A stretch of 17,564 bases of DNA from Ilumatobacteraceae bacterium (GCA_007117775.1 SKFX01000005.1:1-17564), one strand, 5' to 3'. Positions 1 to 7,197 are shown, counted from the first letter of the stretch. A program made the numbers and translations. The notes: generated from the letters alone by a model not told the origin.

Positions 1-554
1 CGCCCTTCAGCCAAGGCTGATCGGATCGCGGTGGAACTGATCGTCGGACCGGTGCTCGAGGCCACCAACTCGATCGGCTCGACCACGAAGTCATAGCGCT
101 CCCCCAACCGGGTCAACAGTTCGAGATTGCCGGCGCGATCGCGCCCGAAATGAAAATCGCTGCCAACGACGACCGCGCTCACGGCTGCAGCGTCCACGAG
201 CACTCGTTTCACGAAGTCCTCCGGCGCCTCAGCAGCCTGCTCCTCATCGAAAGCGACGATCAGTGCGGCATCCACCCCGGTACTGGCCAGCGTCTCGACA
301 CGACGGCTCGGATCGGTCAACAGGCACGGTGCCGACTCGGGGCGAACCACACTGGCCGGATGCCGGTCGAAGGTCACGACCGCCGAGCGCGCGCTGGTCG
401 CCTCTGCGAGCGCTCTGACCTGGTCGAACACGCTGCGATGACCGAGGTGCAAGCCGTCATAGGCGCCGATCGTGACCACGGTACGGCGGCCGTCGGCCCA
501 GATCGGACGATCGAAGTCGGAGACGACCAGCACGGCAGATGACGCTAGCGTCAC
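1..554 (-). CDS. ribF: Bifunctional riboflavin kinase/FAD synthetase, N-terminal part (cut by window edge)
   Basis: RibF phosphorylates riboflavin to FMN and adenylates FMN to FAD in the cytoplasm. Only the N-terminal nucleotidyltransferase (FAD synthetase) half is present; the C-terminal kinase domain lies beyond position 1. Visible family motifs are TIGAYDGLHLGHR near residues 28-40 (the nucleotide-binding H-x-G-H signature), VVGSDFHFGRDRAGN (flavin/nucleotide binding), and an SSTAIRSAL segment near the window edge. The proposed start is GTG at 554-552, which overlaps the truB stop as GTGA and puts the first motif at a plausible distance. An alternative in-frame GTG at 533-531 would shorten the protein by 7 residues and better match typical N-termini. 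Neither has a clear Shine-Dalgarno. It is the last visible gene of the rimP-to-ribF operon; truB-ribF adjacency is common in bacteria. The identification is firm and the start is not. Confidence 0.93.
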   Translation of the reverse strand, partial: MTLASSAVLVVSDFDRPIWADGRRTVVTIGAYDGLHLGHRSVFDQVRALAEATSARSAVVTFDRHPASVVRPESAPCLLTDPSRRVETLASTGVDAALIVAFDEEQAAEAPEDFVKRVLVDAAAVSAVVVGSDFHFGRDRAGNLELLTRLGERYDFVVEPIELVASSTGPTISSTAIRSALAEG

Positions 555-1426
555 CGTGCCGCAGAGAGCACGACCGCAGGCTTGGCCGACCGGTCATCGA
601 TGGCCTCGTAGACCGCGATGAGTTCCCCCCCGGTATCGCTCACCGCCCACGGCCCGACACCCGACCACCGATCGAGGATGCGACCATGGGCAACGAGCCC
701 GGCGGTCACCTCGTCGACACTGACCTGCTCGAGATCGCGCACCGCCGTGCTCACCGGGAGCAGCGTTGCGTCGTCAGGGGGCGCTGCCTCGGCGAGACTG
801 AACGAACCGACAGCGCTGCGACGCAGGTTGCGCAGATGGGCCCCGCCACCGAGCGCCGCACCCAGATCGGCGGCCAGGGATCGGATGTAGGTCCCCGACG
901 AACAGCGCACATCGATCTCGAGCACACCGGGCTCAGCACTCTCGGCGACGTCGAAACCGTGGATGGTGACCGGGCGCGGCGCACGTTCGACCTCGATTCC
1001 CTCTCTGGCCAGTTCATGCAATCGCCGACCGTCGACACGTATCGCCGACACCATGGGCGGGATCTGGAGGATCGGGCCCATGAAGTGCTCGGCGATCACT
1101 CGACGCACCTCAGCGAGGTCGACCGGGGCCATATCGTGAGTGGCGGTCACCCGGCCGGCGGCATCGAGGGTGTCGGTCTCCACACCGAGCACGACCTGAC
1201 CCGTATAGGCCTTGGTGGTGTCGCCCACATAGCGCAACAGCCGCGTCGCGGAGCCCACGGCGACAACGAGCACCCCGGTCGCATCGGGATCGAGGGTGCC
1301 GGCATGGCCGATACGACGCTCGGAGAACCGTCTTCGGAGCTGTCCGACCACATCATGGCTGGTCACCCCGGCCGGTTTGTCGACGATGACCACACCGTGC
1401 ACCGTGGGGGGCCGACGACGAGCCAT
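551..1426 (-). CDS. truB: tRNA pseudouridine(55) synthase TruB
   Basis: TruB isomerises U55 of the tRNA T-loop to pseudouridine. The 291-residue length is normal for the family. The N-terminal signature VVIVDKPAGVTSHDVV (residues 12-27) is followed by GHAGTLDPDATGVL (40-53), where Asp46 is the catalytic nucleophile. The KAYTG segment and a V-x-S-A-x-R-V-D-G-R-R region are also typical. The start ATG (1426-1424) shares one base with the rbfA stop (TGATG), and the stop overlaps the proposed ribF GTG by four bases, so translation is probably coupled on both sides. Nothing suggests damage or transfer. Confidence 0.97.
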   Translation of the reverse strand: MARRRPPTVHGVVIVDKPAGVTSHDVVGQLRRRFSERRIGHAGTLDPDATGVLVVAVGSATRLLRYVGDTTKAYTGQVVLGVETDTLDAAGRVTATHDMAPVDLAEVRRVIAEHFMGPILQIPPMVSAIRVDGRRLHELAREGIEVERAPRPVTIHGFDVAESAEPGVLEIDVRCSSGTYIRSLAADLGAALGGGAHLRNLRRSAVGSFSLAEAAPPDDATLLPVSTAVRDLEQVSVDEVTAGLVAHGRILDRWSGVGPWAVSDTGGELIAVYEAIDDRSAKPAVVLSAAR

Positions 1427-1875
1427 CAGACCCCTGTTGCGTCGGCCTCAGCGATCCCGTCGCCATCATCGGGGCCGGCCGGGCCGCGACGCTGGCGATC
1501 CTCACGCAAGATCTGTTCGATGCGCTCGGCCGAACGCAGCGCCTCATCAGGCCGGAAATCGAGGATCGGGGTCTTCTTGGCGCGGATCTGGCGGGCGATC
1601 GAGGACTGCAGTCGGCTGCGATGCTCCCCGAGTGCCTCGGTGATCTCGGCATCCTCGTCTGAATCGCCGCCCGATCCCGCGAGGGTGTCGAAATAGACAT
1701 GGGCCCGGTTGAGTTCGTCGTCGACATCGATCCCGGTCACCGTCACGAACCCGAGACGCTCGTCATCGATGCGAACGAGTTCATCGGCGATGATCTCCCG
1801 AAGGGTCTCATTCAGACGCGCCGATCGGGGGTAGCGGTGGCCCGAACCCCTCGAGCGGCGTGACTGGCGCGCCAT
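1426..1875 (-). CDS. rbfA: 30S ribosome-binding factor RbfA
   Basis: RbfA is a small KH-fold factor that binds immature 30S subunits near the 16S rRNA 5' helix during late maturation. The 149 residues show the family pattern: a basic N-terminus with RSARLNETLREIIADEL, then LGFVTVTGIDVDDELNRAHVYF, and near the C-terminus KKTPILDFRPDEALRSAERI. An Asp/Glu/Ser-rich stretch (SGGDSDEDAEI) sits between the second strand and the helix, and the C-terminal tail after LREDRQRRG is acidic and probably disordered. Its ATG (1875-1873) shares one base with the infB stop (TGATG) and its stop shares one base with the truB start, so it should be translated by re-initiation within the operon. Confidence 0.96.
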   Translation of the reverse strand: MARQSRRSRGSGHRYPRSARLNETLREIIADELVRIDDERLGFVTVTGIDVDDELNRAHVYFDTLAGSGGDSDEDAEITEALGEHRSRLQSSIARQIRAKKTPILDFRPDEALRSAERIEQILREDRQRRGPAGPDDGDGIAEADATGV

Positions 1876-4751
1876 CAGGTGCGTTCCAGTTCGCGATCTT
1901 CGTAGGTCTCGATCAGGTCACCGGGCTTGAGGTCCTGGAAATCCGACAACCCGACACCGCACTCGAACCCTTCGCGGACCTCGCGTGCATCATCTTTGAA
2001 GCGGCGCAGCGAGGCCACCTCACCTTTCCAGATGATGGCACCATCGCGCAGGAAGCGGACCTTGGAGCCGCGGGTGATGACGCCGGAGCGGACATAGCAG
2101 CCGGCGACCGCACCGATACGCGGCACACGGAACACCTCACGCACCTCAGCCTCACCGGTGACCACCTCTTCGAATTCGGGGGCCAGCATGCCGAGCATGG
2201 CCGATTCCACATCTTCGAGGAGTTTGTAGATGATCTCATAGGTCCGGATCTCCACCGACTCCGAATCAGCGAGCTGACGGGCTTTGCGATCCGGTCGAAC
2301 GTTGAAACCGATGATCGTAGAGTTCGTGGTCGCTGCGAGCGAGATGTCGTTCTCGGTGATCCCGCCCACCGCTCGGTGCACGAAGGTCAGATCGACCTCA
2401 TCGCGCTCCAGCTTGCGCAGTGACTCAGTGACCGCCTCGAGCGATCCCTGGACATCGGATTTGAGGATCAGGTTCAGTGTTGCGGTCTCGCCGGATTGGA
2501 TCTGATCGAAGATGTCTTCAAGCCGCACGCCGGTCTTGACACGGGCCTCACTGCGCTGGGACATGACCCGCTGATGATGCGATCGGGCCTCACCGACGGT
2601 CCGTGCGACCTTCTCATCAGGAGCGGACCGGAATTCATCACCGGCCTGAGGTACCGACGACAGACCGAGCACCTGCACCGGTGTCGACGGCCCCGCCGAT
2701 GTCACCTGCGAGCCCTCATCGTCCACCATGGCTCGGACCCGACCCCAGGCAGCACCCGCGACGATCGGGTCTCCGACCCTCAGCTCACCCTTGTCGACCA
2801 ACACCGTCGCAACCGGGCCACGGCCGGTGTCAAGATGCGCCTCGAGCACCACACCCTTGGCGCGGCCCACCGGACTGGCCACGAGCTCCTCGAGCTCCGC
2901 GACCACCAACAGCTGATCGAGGAGTTCATCGATACCCTCGCCGAGCAGGGCCGACATCTCGACGACGATCGTGTCGCCACCCCATGACTCTGGAATCAGC
3001 TCATGCTCGGAGAGTTCAGACAGCACGCGCTGTGGATCGGCATTATCCCGATCGATCTTGTTGACCGCGACCACGATCGGCACCTCGGCGGCACGGGCAT
3101 GGTTGATGGCCTCGATGGTCTGGGGCATCACCCCGTCGTCGGCGGCGACGACGAGCACCACGATGTCGGTCACATTCGCGCCACGAGCACGCATCTGCGT
3201 GAACGCGGCATGGCCGGGCGTGTCGATGAAGGTGATCTGGCCTCCATTGCGCTCGACCTGATAGGCGCCGATGTGCTGGGTGATCCCACCGGCTTCACCC
3301 TCCACCACATTGGCTGAGCGAATCCGGTCGAGCACCGTGGTCTTGCCATGGTCGACATGGCCCATGACGGTGATCACCGGAGGTCGCGATGCGAGATCCT
3401 GCTCATCATCGGCATCATCGAACAGCGCCTGGAGTTCAAGTTCTTGTTGCTGGCCGGGATCCACCAAGAGGACCTCGGCTCCGACCTCGAGCGCGAAGAG
3501 TTCCATCTGCTCGTCGGAGAGCGACATGGTGCCGGTCACCATCTCGCCGTTATTGAGCAAGAAGCGCACGACATCGGCTGCGGTGCGGTTCAACTTCGGA
3601 GCGAACTCCTGAGCCGACACACCGCGTTCGATGACGATGGTGCCCTCTGGAACCGGGGCATCACTCGCGGTGTAGGAGGTGAACTGCGGCTGCAACTCGT
3701 CCTGATCACGACGACGACGCCGACGACCGGTGCGGCGCGGTGGTCGCCGCTGACCGCTCGGACGACCGCCAGGACCTCCACCGGGACGACCTCCCGGGCC
3801 ACCACCGGGACGTCCGGGACCTCCAGGGCCACCCGGGCCACCGGGACGGCCGGGGCCACCCGGGCGCGGCGCATATCCACCGGGGCGTCCGGGGCCACCG
3901 GGACCGCCCGGACGCTGGCCGCCGGGACGACTCCCGGGGGCGCGCGCTTGGCCGGGCGGCGGCGGGATGGGTTTGCCGGTCGCAGACACCGGACGAGGCG
4001 GAGGTGGAATGGGCTTTCCACTCGGCGAGACCGGGCGCGGCGGTGCTGGCGCAGGGGCACTCGATGCCGCCGGACGCTCTGGCTCGCGGGCCTCCTCGAG
4101 GGTCTCGTCGACACTGGCTTCGGTTCGGCCGGGCCGACCGCTCGAGATGACACGGCTCGACTCGGCTGCGGGCGTTGACGTCGGCGGGCCCGGCACCACC
4201 GCGGGCGCCGTCTCGGCGGTGGATTCCGCCTCGCTCGGCACCACCGGTTGAGGCCCAGGCGTCTCGGTCTCGGCCGGCTCGGTTTGAGCCGAGGCATCGG
4301 GAACGACCGGCGCGGCAGCCGTCTCGGATTCCGCGGCTGTATCGGTCGAAACAGGTTCGACCGTCTCATCCGGGGCGGTATCGGTAGGCACCTGCTCGGC
4401 CGGCACCTGCTCGACCGGCACCTGTTCGGCCGGCGCCTTTTTGGCCGCTGCTTTCTTCGCGGGCGCTTTCTTGGCCGCGCTCTTCTTGGCAGCAGCCTTC
4501 TTCGCGGGCGCTTTTTTGGCCGCGCTCTTCTTGGCAGCGGCCTTCTTGACGGGCTTTGGTTCCTCGGGCTGCTCGTCTCTGGTCAGGCCATCTCGCTCGG
4601 CCCGTCGGCGGACCATGTCGGAGTAGGCCTCGTTCAGCGAAGACGAATGACCTTTGACCGGAACGCCGAGCTTCTCACACAACTCGACGGTCTCGGCATT
4701 GGTCATGCCGAGCTCTTTGGCCAACTCATGAACTCGGATGTTCTTGGGCAT
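1875..4751 (-). CDS. infB: Translation initiation factor IF-2
   Basis: IF-2 is the GTPase that brings fMet-tRNA to the 30S subunit and promotes subunit joining. The 958 residues comprise: IF2_N subdomain 1-57 (begins MPKNIRVHELAKELG); a Lys/Ala repeat block 69-108; an EQVP pentapeptide repeat 109-123; an acidic Ala/Thr/Glu/Pro linker to about 230; a Pro/Gly/Arg tract 239-348; a second IF2_N-like domain about 367-432; and the G domain with GHVDHGKT (464-471), DTPGH (510-514), NKID (564-567) and SAL (600-602). Domain II, the IF2-specific domain and the C-terminal fMet-tRNA-binding barrel follow. The start is fixed by AAGGAGG (4760-4766) eight bases upstream and by the conserved N-terminus. The reading frame is open 83 codons further upstream, but that stretch is an out-of-frame shadow of ylxR. 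Its start overlaps ylxR by 26 bases. Confidence 0.98.
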   Translation of the reverse strand: MPKNIRVHELAKELGMTNAETVELCEKLGVPVKGHSSSLNEAYSDMVRRRAERDGLTRDEQPEEPKPVKKAAAKKSAAKKAPAKKAAAKKSAAKKAPAKKAAAKKAPAEQVPVEQVPAEQVPTDTAPDETVEPVSTDTAAESETAAAPVVPDASAQTEPAETETPGPQPVVPSEAESTAETAPAVVPGPPTSTPAAESSRVISSGRPGRTEASVDETLEEAREPERPAASSAPAPAPPRPVSPSGKPIPPPPRPVSATGKPIPPPPGQARAPGSRPGGQRPGGPGGPGRPGGYAPRPGGPGRPGGPGGPGGPGRPGGGPGGRPGGGPGGRPSGQRRPPRRTGRRRRRRDQDELQPQFTSYTASDAPVPEGTIVIERGVSAQEFAPKLNRTAADVVRFLLNNGEMVTGTMSLSDEQMELFALEVGAEVLLVDPGQQQELELQALFDDADDEQDLASRPPVITVMGHVDHGKTTVLDRIRSANVVEGEAGGITQHIGAYQVERNGGQITFIDTPGHAAFTQMRARGANVTDIVVLVVAADDGVMPQTIEAINHARAAEVPIVVAVNKIDRDNADPQRVLSELSEHELIPESWGGDTIVVEMSALLGEGIDELLDQLLVVAELEELVASPVGRAKGVVLEAHLDTGRGPVATVLVDKGELRVGDPIVAGAAWGRVRAMVDDEGSQVTSAGPSTPVQVLGLSSVPQAGDEFRSAPDEKVARTVGEARSHHQRVMSQRSEARVKTGVRLEDIFDQIQSGETATLNLILKSDVQGSLEAVTESLRKLERDEVDLTFVHRAVGGITENDISLAATTNSTIIGFNVRPDRKARQLADSESVEIRTYEIIYKLLEDVESAMLGMLAPEFEEVVTGEAEVREVFRVPRIGAVAGCYVRSGVITRGSKVRFLRDGAIIWKGEVASLRRFKDDAREVREGFECGVGLSDFQDLKPGDLIETYEDRELERT
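3708..3941 (-). repeat. Gly/Pro/Arg low-complexity tract in infB
   Basis: Codons 271-348 encode a run dominated by PGG, GRP and GPG motifs, ending in a strongly basic cluster (RRPPRRTGRRRRRR). Comparable Gly/Arg-rich linkers occur in IF-2 of other high-GC actinobacteria. On DNA it is a dense array of GG(C/A/T)CC(C/A/T)-type words that generates long meaningless open frames on the other strand. Confidence 0.8.
3954..4037 (-). repeat. Tandem 42-base coding repeat in infB (GKPIPPPP units)
   Basis: Residues 239-252 and 253-266 of IF-2 are two adjacent 14-residue copies, RPVSPSGKPIPPPP and RPVSATGKPIPPPP, encoded by neighbouring 42-base units. They form the start of the proline/glycine/arginine tract of the linker. 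Confidence 0.8.
4428..4547 (-). repeat. Lys/Ala-rich coding repeat in the IF-2 linker (histone H1-like)
   Basis: Codons 69-108 of infB encode two copies of a 15-residue unit built from KKAAAKKSAAKKAPA followed by a partial third copy, so the DNA has a 45-base periodicity. The composition resembles the basic tails of histone H1-like bacterial proteins. The next 15 codons (4383-4427) are three EQVP-x pentapeptide repeats, which reverse the charge immediately afterwards. Such tracts are prone to slippage and length change. Confidence 0.85.
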
Positions 4752-5100
4752 GCTCGTCGCCTCCTTCCACAATGTTGGCAATATTCGCGTCTCCTGCGCA
4801 GCCCGGATCTCCGGCGGCGAGCAATCGATGCAGATCGGCCACGACAGCGGCCTCGAGTTCGCTCGACAGCGGCCGACGCCACGCTCTCGAAAACGCCTTG
4901 CGTCGCCCGGCCGTCTCGAGACATTCGCGATCGCAGAGCCATGCTCCACGACCGCTCTCGCTCTCATCCACGGCAACGCGTCCCACTCGGTCCAGCACAC
5001 ATCGACGCATCGACGCGCGAGGATGGCGTCGACGACAGCCGATACAGGTACGGATCGGGGTGCGGATGACCTCAGTGCTCGTGATCGGAACCACCCTCAT
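4726..5100 (-). CDS. ylxR: YlxR/RnpM family RNA-binding protein
   Basis: YlxR (DUF448) is a small nucleic-acid-binding protein encoded between nusA and infB in many bacteria; in Firmicutes it has been described as a modulator of RNase P (RnpM). The 124 residues show the family signature: RTCIGCRRRH (residues 17-26), a VLDRVGRVAVDE strand region, and GRGAWLC (50-56) followed by DREC and GRRKAFSRAWRR. A 45-residue tail, poorly conserved as far as I can judge, follows. The proposed ATG at 5100-5098 overlaps the end of nusA by 29 bases; a GTG at 5094-5092 is an alternative with no better ribosome site. The 3' end overlaps the infB start by 26 bases and carries the infB Shine-Dalgarno, so both neighbours are likely to be translationally linked to it. 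Confidence 0.9.
   Translation of the reverse strand: MRVVPITSTEVIRTPIRTCIGCRRRHPRASMRRCVLDRVGRVAVDESESGRGAWLCDRECLETAGRRKAFSRAWRRPLSSELEAAVVADLHRLLAAGDPGCAGDANIANIVEGGDEHAQEHPSS
4760..4766 (-). promoter_or_regulatory. Strong Shine-Dalgarno for infB
   Basis: AAGGAGG on the minus strand with an 8-base spacer to the ATG at 4751. It lies inside the 3' end of ylxR. It decides the infB start and rules out the longer upstream open frame. Confidence 0.85.
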
Positions 5101-6409
5101 CCGTGCTCTCATCGGCGTCGGCGGTCGGGTCCTCGTCCACGGACTGCGCGTCAGCATCATCTGCCACGGTCTCCTCGGCGGACACGCTGGCAGGATCGTC
5201 GGTCCCGGCAGTTTCATCTGACGCAGCATCATCAGAAGCAGCCTCAGGCGATACAGCCTCATCAGAAGCAGCCTCAGGCGATGCCATCTGGGCCTCCCAC
5301 TCCTCCTGGGAGACCACGCTGCCGTCTGTGGCGCGCCATTCCATCTTGCCGGTCTCAGGGTTGGTGACCCACTGGCCCTCTTCGTACTCGACATACTCGG
5401 CCTCGAAGTCGCCACCACCGGCGGGCACACCTTCGGCCACCTGCGTCTCAGAGCGGATCGCGATGTGGACTCCGGTGAGTCGCGCGCCCAATCGGGCGTT
5501 CTGGCCCTCGCGGCCGATGGCGAGGCTCAACTGATGATCGGGGACGATCACATCGGCTGCGGTGCCGTCCTCGGAGATGTTCACCTGCGAGACCTTGGCC
5601 GGTGACAGCGCCTTTGCGACGAAGTCAGCCAGATCATCGCTAAAGGGCACGATGTCGATCTTCTCACCGCGCAGTTCGTTGACCACCATGCGCACCCGAG
5701 CTCCGCGCGCGCCTACGCAGGCACCGACCGGATCGATGTTGTGATCGTTTGACCACACCGCGATCTTCGTGCGGGCTCCGGGCTCGCGCGCACAGGAGCG
5801 GATCTCAACGGTGCCCTCGGCGATCTCGGGCACCTCGAGCTCGAAGAGCCGCTTGATGAGACCCGGATGGGTGCGACTGACCACGATCTGGGGACCCTTG
5901 ACGGTCTTGCGGACCTCGACGATGTAGGCCTTGTACCGGTCACCGGGCTGTGGACGCTCGTACTGGACCTGCTCGGCTTGGGGCAGCAGCGCCTCGACCC
6001 GGCCGAGATCGAGCAGGGTGTAGCGGGTATCGGTCTGCTGGATGATGCCGTTGACGATGTCGCCCTCACGGTTGGCATACTCCTCGAACTTGCGATCCCG
6101 CTCGACTTCGCGGATGCGCTGGCCCATCACCTGGCGGAATGTCTGGGCTGCGATACGGCCGAGTTCTTCACGGCGCGGCGTGTCATCACGTTCATTGATC
6201 CAGTCGCCGTCCTCATTGAGGTCATAGGCGGTGAAGGTGAATTCCATGGTTTCAGGATTCACCTCGACCACGACCTCATCAGCGGCATCAGGGCGCCGCT
6301 TGTACGCCGATGCCAGCGCATCGACCAGCACGTGCAGCAAGTCGTCTTCTGACATGTTCTTTTCCTGGGCCAGCATCTTGATGGCTTCGCTCATGTCGAG
6401 GTCGCTCAC
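5072..6409 (-). CDS. nusA: Transcription termination/antitermination factor NusA
   Basis: NusA binds RNA polymerase and nascent RNA and modulates pausing, termination and antitermination. The 445 residues show: the RNAP-binding N-terminal domain (1 to about 112); an S1 domain (about 114-180, GDIVNGIIQQTDTRYTLLDL onward); KH1 with GACVGARGARV (229-239); KH2 with LAIGREGQNARLGARLTG (296-313); a short aromatic/acidic segment (338-375); and a highly acidic Ala/Asp/Glu/Ser tail (376-445). Proteobacterial-type AR repeats are absent, as expected outside that group. The start is GTG at 6409-6407, overlapping the rimP stop as GTGA, with AGGAGG at 6414-6419 only four bases away. The frame is open 50 codons further upstream, but that stretch lies within rimP in another frame and lacks family similarity. 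The 3' end overlaps ylxR. Confidence 0.97.
   Translation of the reverse strand: MSDLDMSEAIKMLAQEKNMSEDDLLHVLVDALASAYKRRPDAADEVVVEVNPETMEFTFTAYDLNEDGDWINERDDTPRREELGRIAAQTFRQVMGQRIREVERDRKFEEYANREGDIVNGIIQQTDTRYTLLDLGRVEALLPQAEQVQYERPQPGDRYKAYIVEVRKTVKGPQIVVSRTHPGLIKRLFELEVPEIAEGTVEIRSCAREPGARTKIAVWSNDHNIDPVGACVGARGARVRMVVNELRGEKIDIVPFSDDLADFVAKALSPAKVSQVNISEDGTAADVIVPDHQLSLAIGREGQNARLGARLTGVHIAIRSETQVAEGVPAGGGDFEAEYVEYEEGQWVTNPETGKMEWRATDGSVVSQEEWEAQMASPEAASDEAVSPEAASDDAASDETAGTDDPASVSAEETVADDADAQSVDEDPTADADESTDEGGSDHEH
5229..5282 (-). repeat. Tandem 30-base repeat in the acidic tail of nusA
   Basis: A 24-base word at 5229-5252 recurs exactly at 5259-5282, giving a 30-base period. It encodes the two decapeptides SPEAASDEAV and SPEAASDDAA of the NusA C-terminal tail. 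The identity at the nucleotide level, including wobble positions, suggests recent duplication. Confidence 0.85.
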
Positions 6410-7107
6410 GACTCCTCCTGGTTGTCTCGTGTGCTCTCGGCTGGAGAGGATTGCGATGTCCGCTCGGGAGCCCGAGCGGCCTTGGCGGATGTGTTCCCCG
6501 GTGCCTTGGCGGCCTTGTTCTTCTTCGGTCCGCGCCCCGGTTTGGGAGCCGGCCCCCACTCGAAGACGGTTCGGGCCCGATCGATCTGGCGGTACTCGAC
6601 ACGGCGCTGGCCTGCGGCCTCATCGGTGGCAGCGTCGGAATCGGCCACGAGCTCGATCGTGGCCGCCTCATCGTCGGCCGCCACCAGCACACCGGTGATG
6701 CGACGCTGATCCGATGCGACCTCGCTGAGCCTGATCGCCACGGTCTTGCCGATCTCGCGCTGGAAGTGTTCGGGGGTGCGCAGCGAGCGCTCGACACCCG
6801 GGCTCGTCACCTCGAGGGTGTAGCGGCCGGGCAGCGGATCGCAATGGTCGAGCTCACGGGAGATCAGCCGGGTGGCCAACGCGATGGTGTCCAGATTCAC
6901 TCCCCCTGCAGATCCGGGCGGGGTGTCGATGGTGACGCGCAGGATGCCACCGCGATGTTCGAGGTCGTACAAGTCGAGATCGAGTTGTTCCACGATCGGG
7001 CCGACCAGAGAGCGCACCGATGCGAGTGACGGCGATTCTCCCGATGGCCCACCCGCCGGGGAGGCCGATCGCTGCGCTGGGGTCTGCGCCGGTGCTGTCT
7101 CAGCCAT
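6406..7107 (-). CDS. rimP: Ribosome maturation factor RimP
   Basis: RimP assists 30S subunit assembly. The 233-residue protein contains the family core: LDLYDLEH (44-51), ILRVTIDTPPGSAGGVNLDTI (55-75), then DPLPGRYTLEVTSPGVERSLR (90-110) and TPEHFQREIGKTV. It carries a Pro/Ser/Ala-rich N-terminal extension of about 28 residues and a basic C-terminal tail (about 187-215, with GPKKNKAAKAPG), so it is longer than typical RimP proteins of about 150-200 residues. The ATG at 7107-7105 is chosen because AGGAGG (7114-7119) lies six bases upstream. An open stretch of 14 further codons upstream contains the leader hairpin and is unlikely to be coding. It is the first gene of the operon and overlaps nusA by four bases. 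Confidence 0.95.
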   Translation of the reverse strand: MAETAPAQTPAQRSASPAGGPSGESPSLASVRSLVGPIVEQLDLDLYDLEHRGGILRVTIDTPPGSAGGVNLDTIALATRLISRELDHCDPLPGRYTLEVTSPGVERSLRTPEHFQREIGKTVAIRLSEVASDQRRITGVLVAADDEAATIELVADSDAATDEAAGQRRVEYRQIDRARTVFEWGPAPKPGRGPKKNKAAKAPGNTSAKAARAPERTSQSSPAESTRDNQEES

Positions 7108-7113
7108 GATCTG

Positions 7114-7119
7114 CCTCCT
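7114..7119 (-). promoter_or_regulatory. Shine-Dalgarno for rimP
   Basis: AGGAGG on the minus strand, six bases upstream of the ATG at 7107. It fixes the rimP start against the longer open frame. Confidence 0.8.
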
Positions 7120-7129
7120 CTCATAGAAC

Positions 7130-7154
7130 GAGGCGTGGGGGGATCCCACGCCTC
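7130..7154 (-). promoter_or_regulatory. Perfect hairpin in the rimP operon leader
   Basis: GAGGCGTGGG (7130-7139) and CCCACGCCTC (7145-7154) form a perfect 10-bp stem with a 5-base loop. On the minus strand it lies 22 bases upstream of the rimP start codon and 10 bases upstream of its Shine-Dalgarno, inside the expected 5' leader. Neither strand has a T tract after it, so it is not a classical intrinsic terminator. A role in mRNA stability, autoregulation or pausing is possible but not shown. Confidence 0.6.
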
Positions 7155-7197
7155 TCGGTCAACGCATTCAGATAACGCCTACCTATCAGGAAGGTCG

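Noticed and set aside
539..1696. 385-codon plus-strand open frame opposite truB and rbfA
   Set aside because: Composition is a GC-rich mirror of the real minus-strand genes, it spans two gene boundaries, and it shows no recognisable motif.
3708..4547. Possible CRISPR-like or satellite array from regular repeats
   Set aside because: The repeats are imperfect, directly adjacent and in frame within infB, with no unique spacers; they are low-complexity coding sequence.
4752..5000. Upstream extension of the infB frame by 83 codons
   Set aside because: It is an out-of-frame reading of ylxR, lacks similarity to IF-2, and a strong Shine-Dalgarno plus the conserved MPKNIRVHELAKELG start lie at 4751.
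4248..5069. 273-codon plus-strand frame with apparent repeats (LLGR/GRFF units)
   Set aside because: The repeats are the antisense of the IF-2 Lys/Ala tract; no ribosome site or family signature.
6410..6559. Upstream 50-codon extension of nusA
   Set aside because: It lies within rimP in another frame; AGGAGG and the GTGA overlap at 6409 and the conserved N-terminus favour the shorter form.
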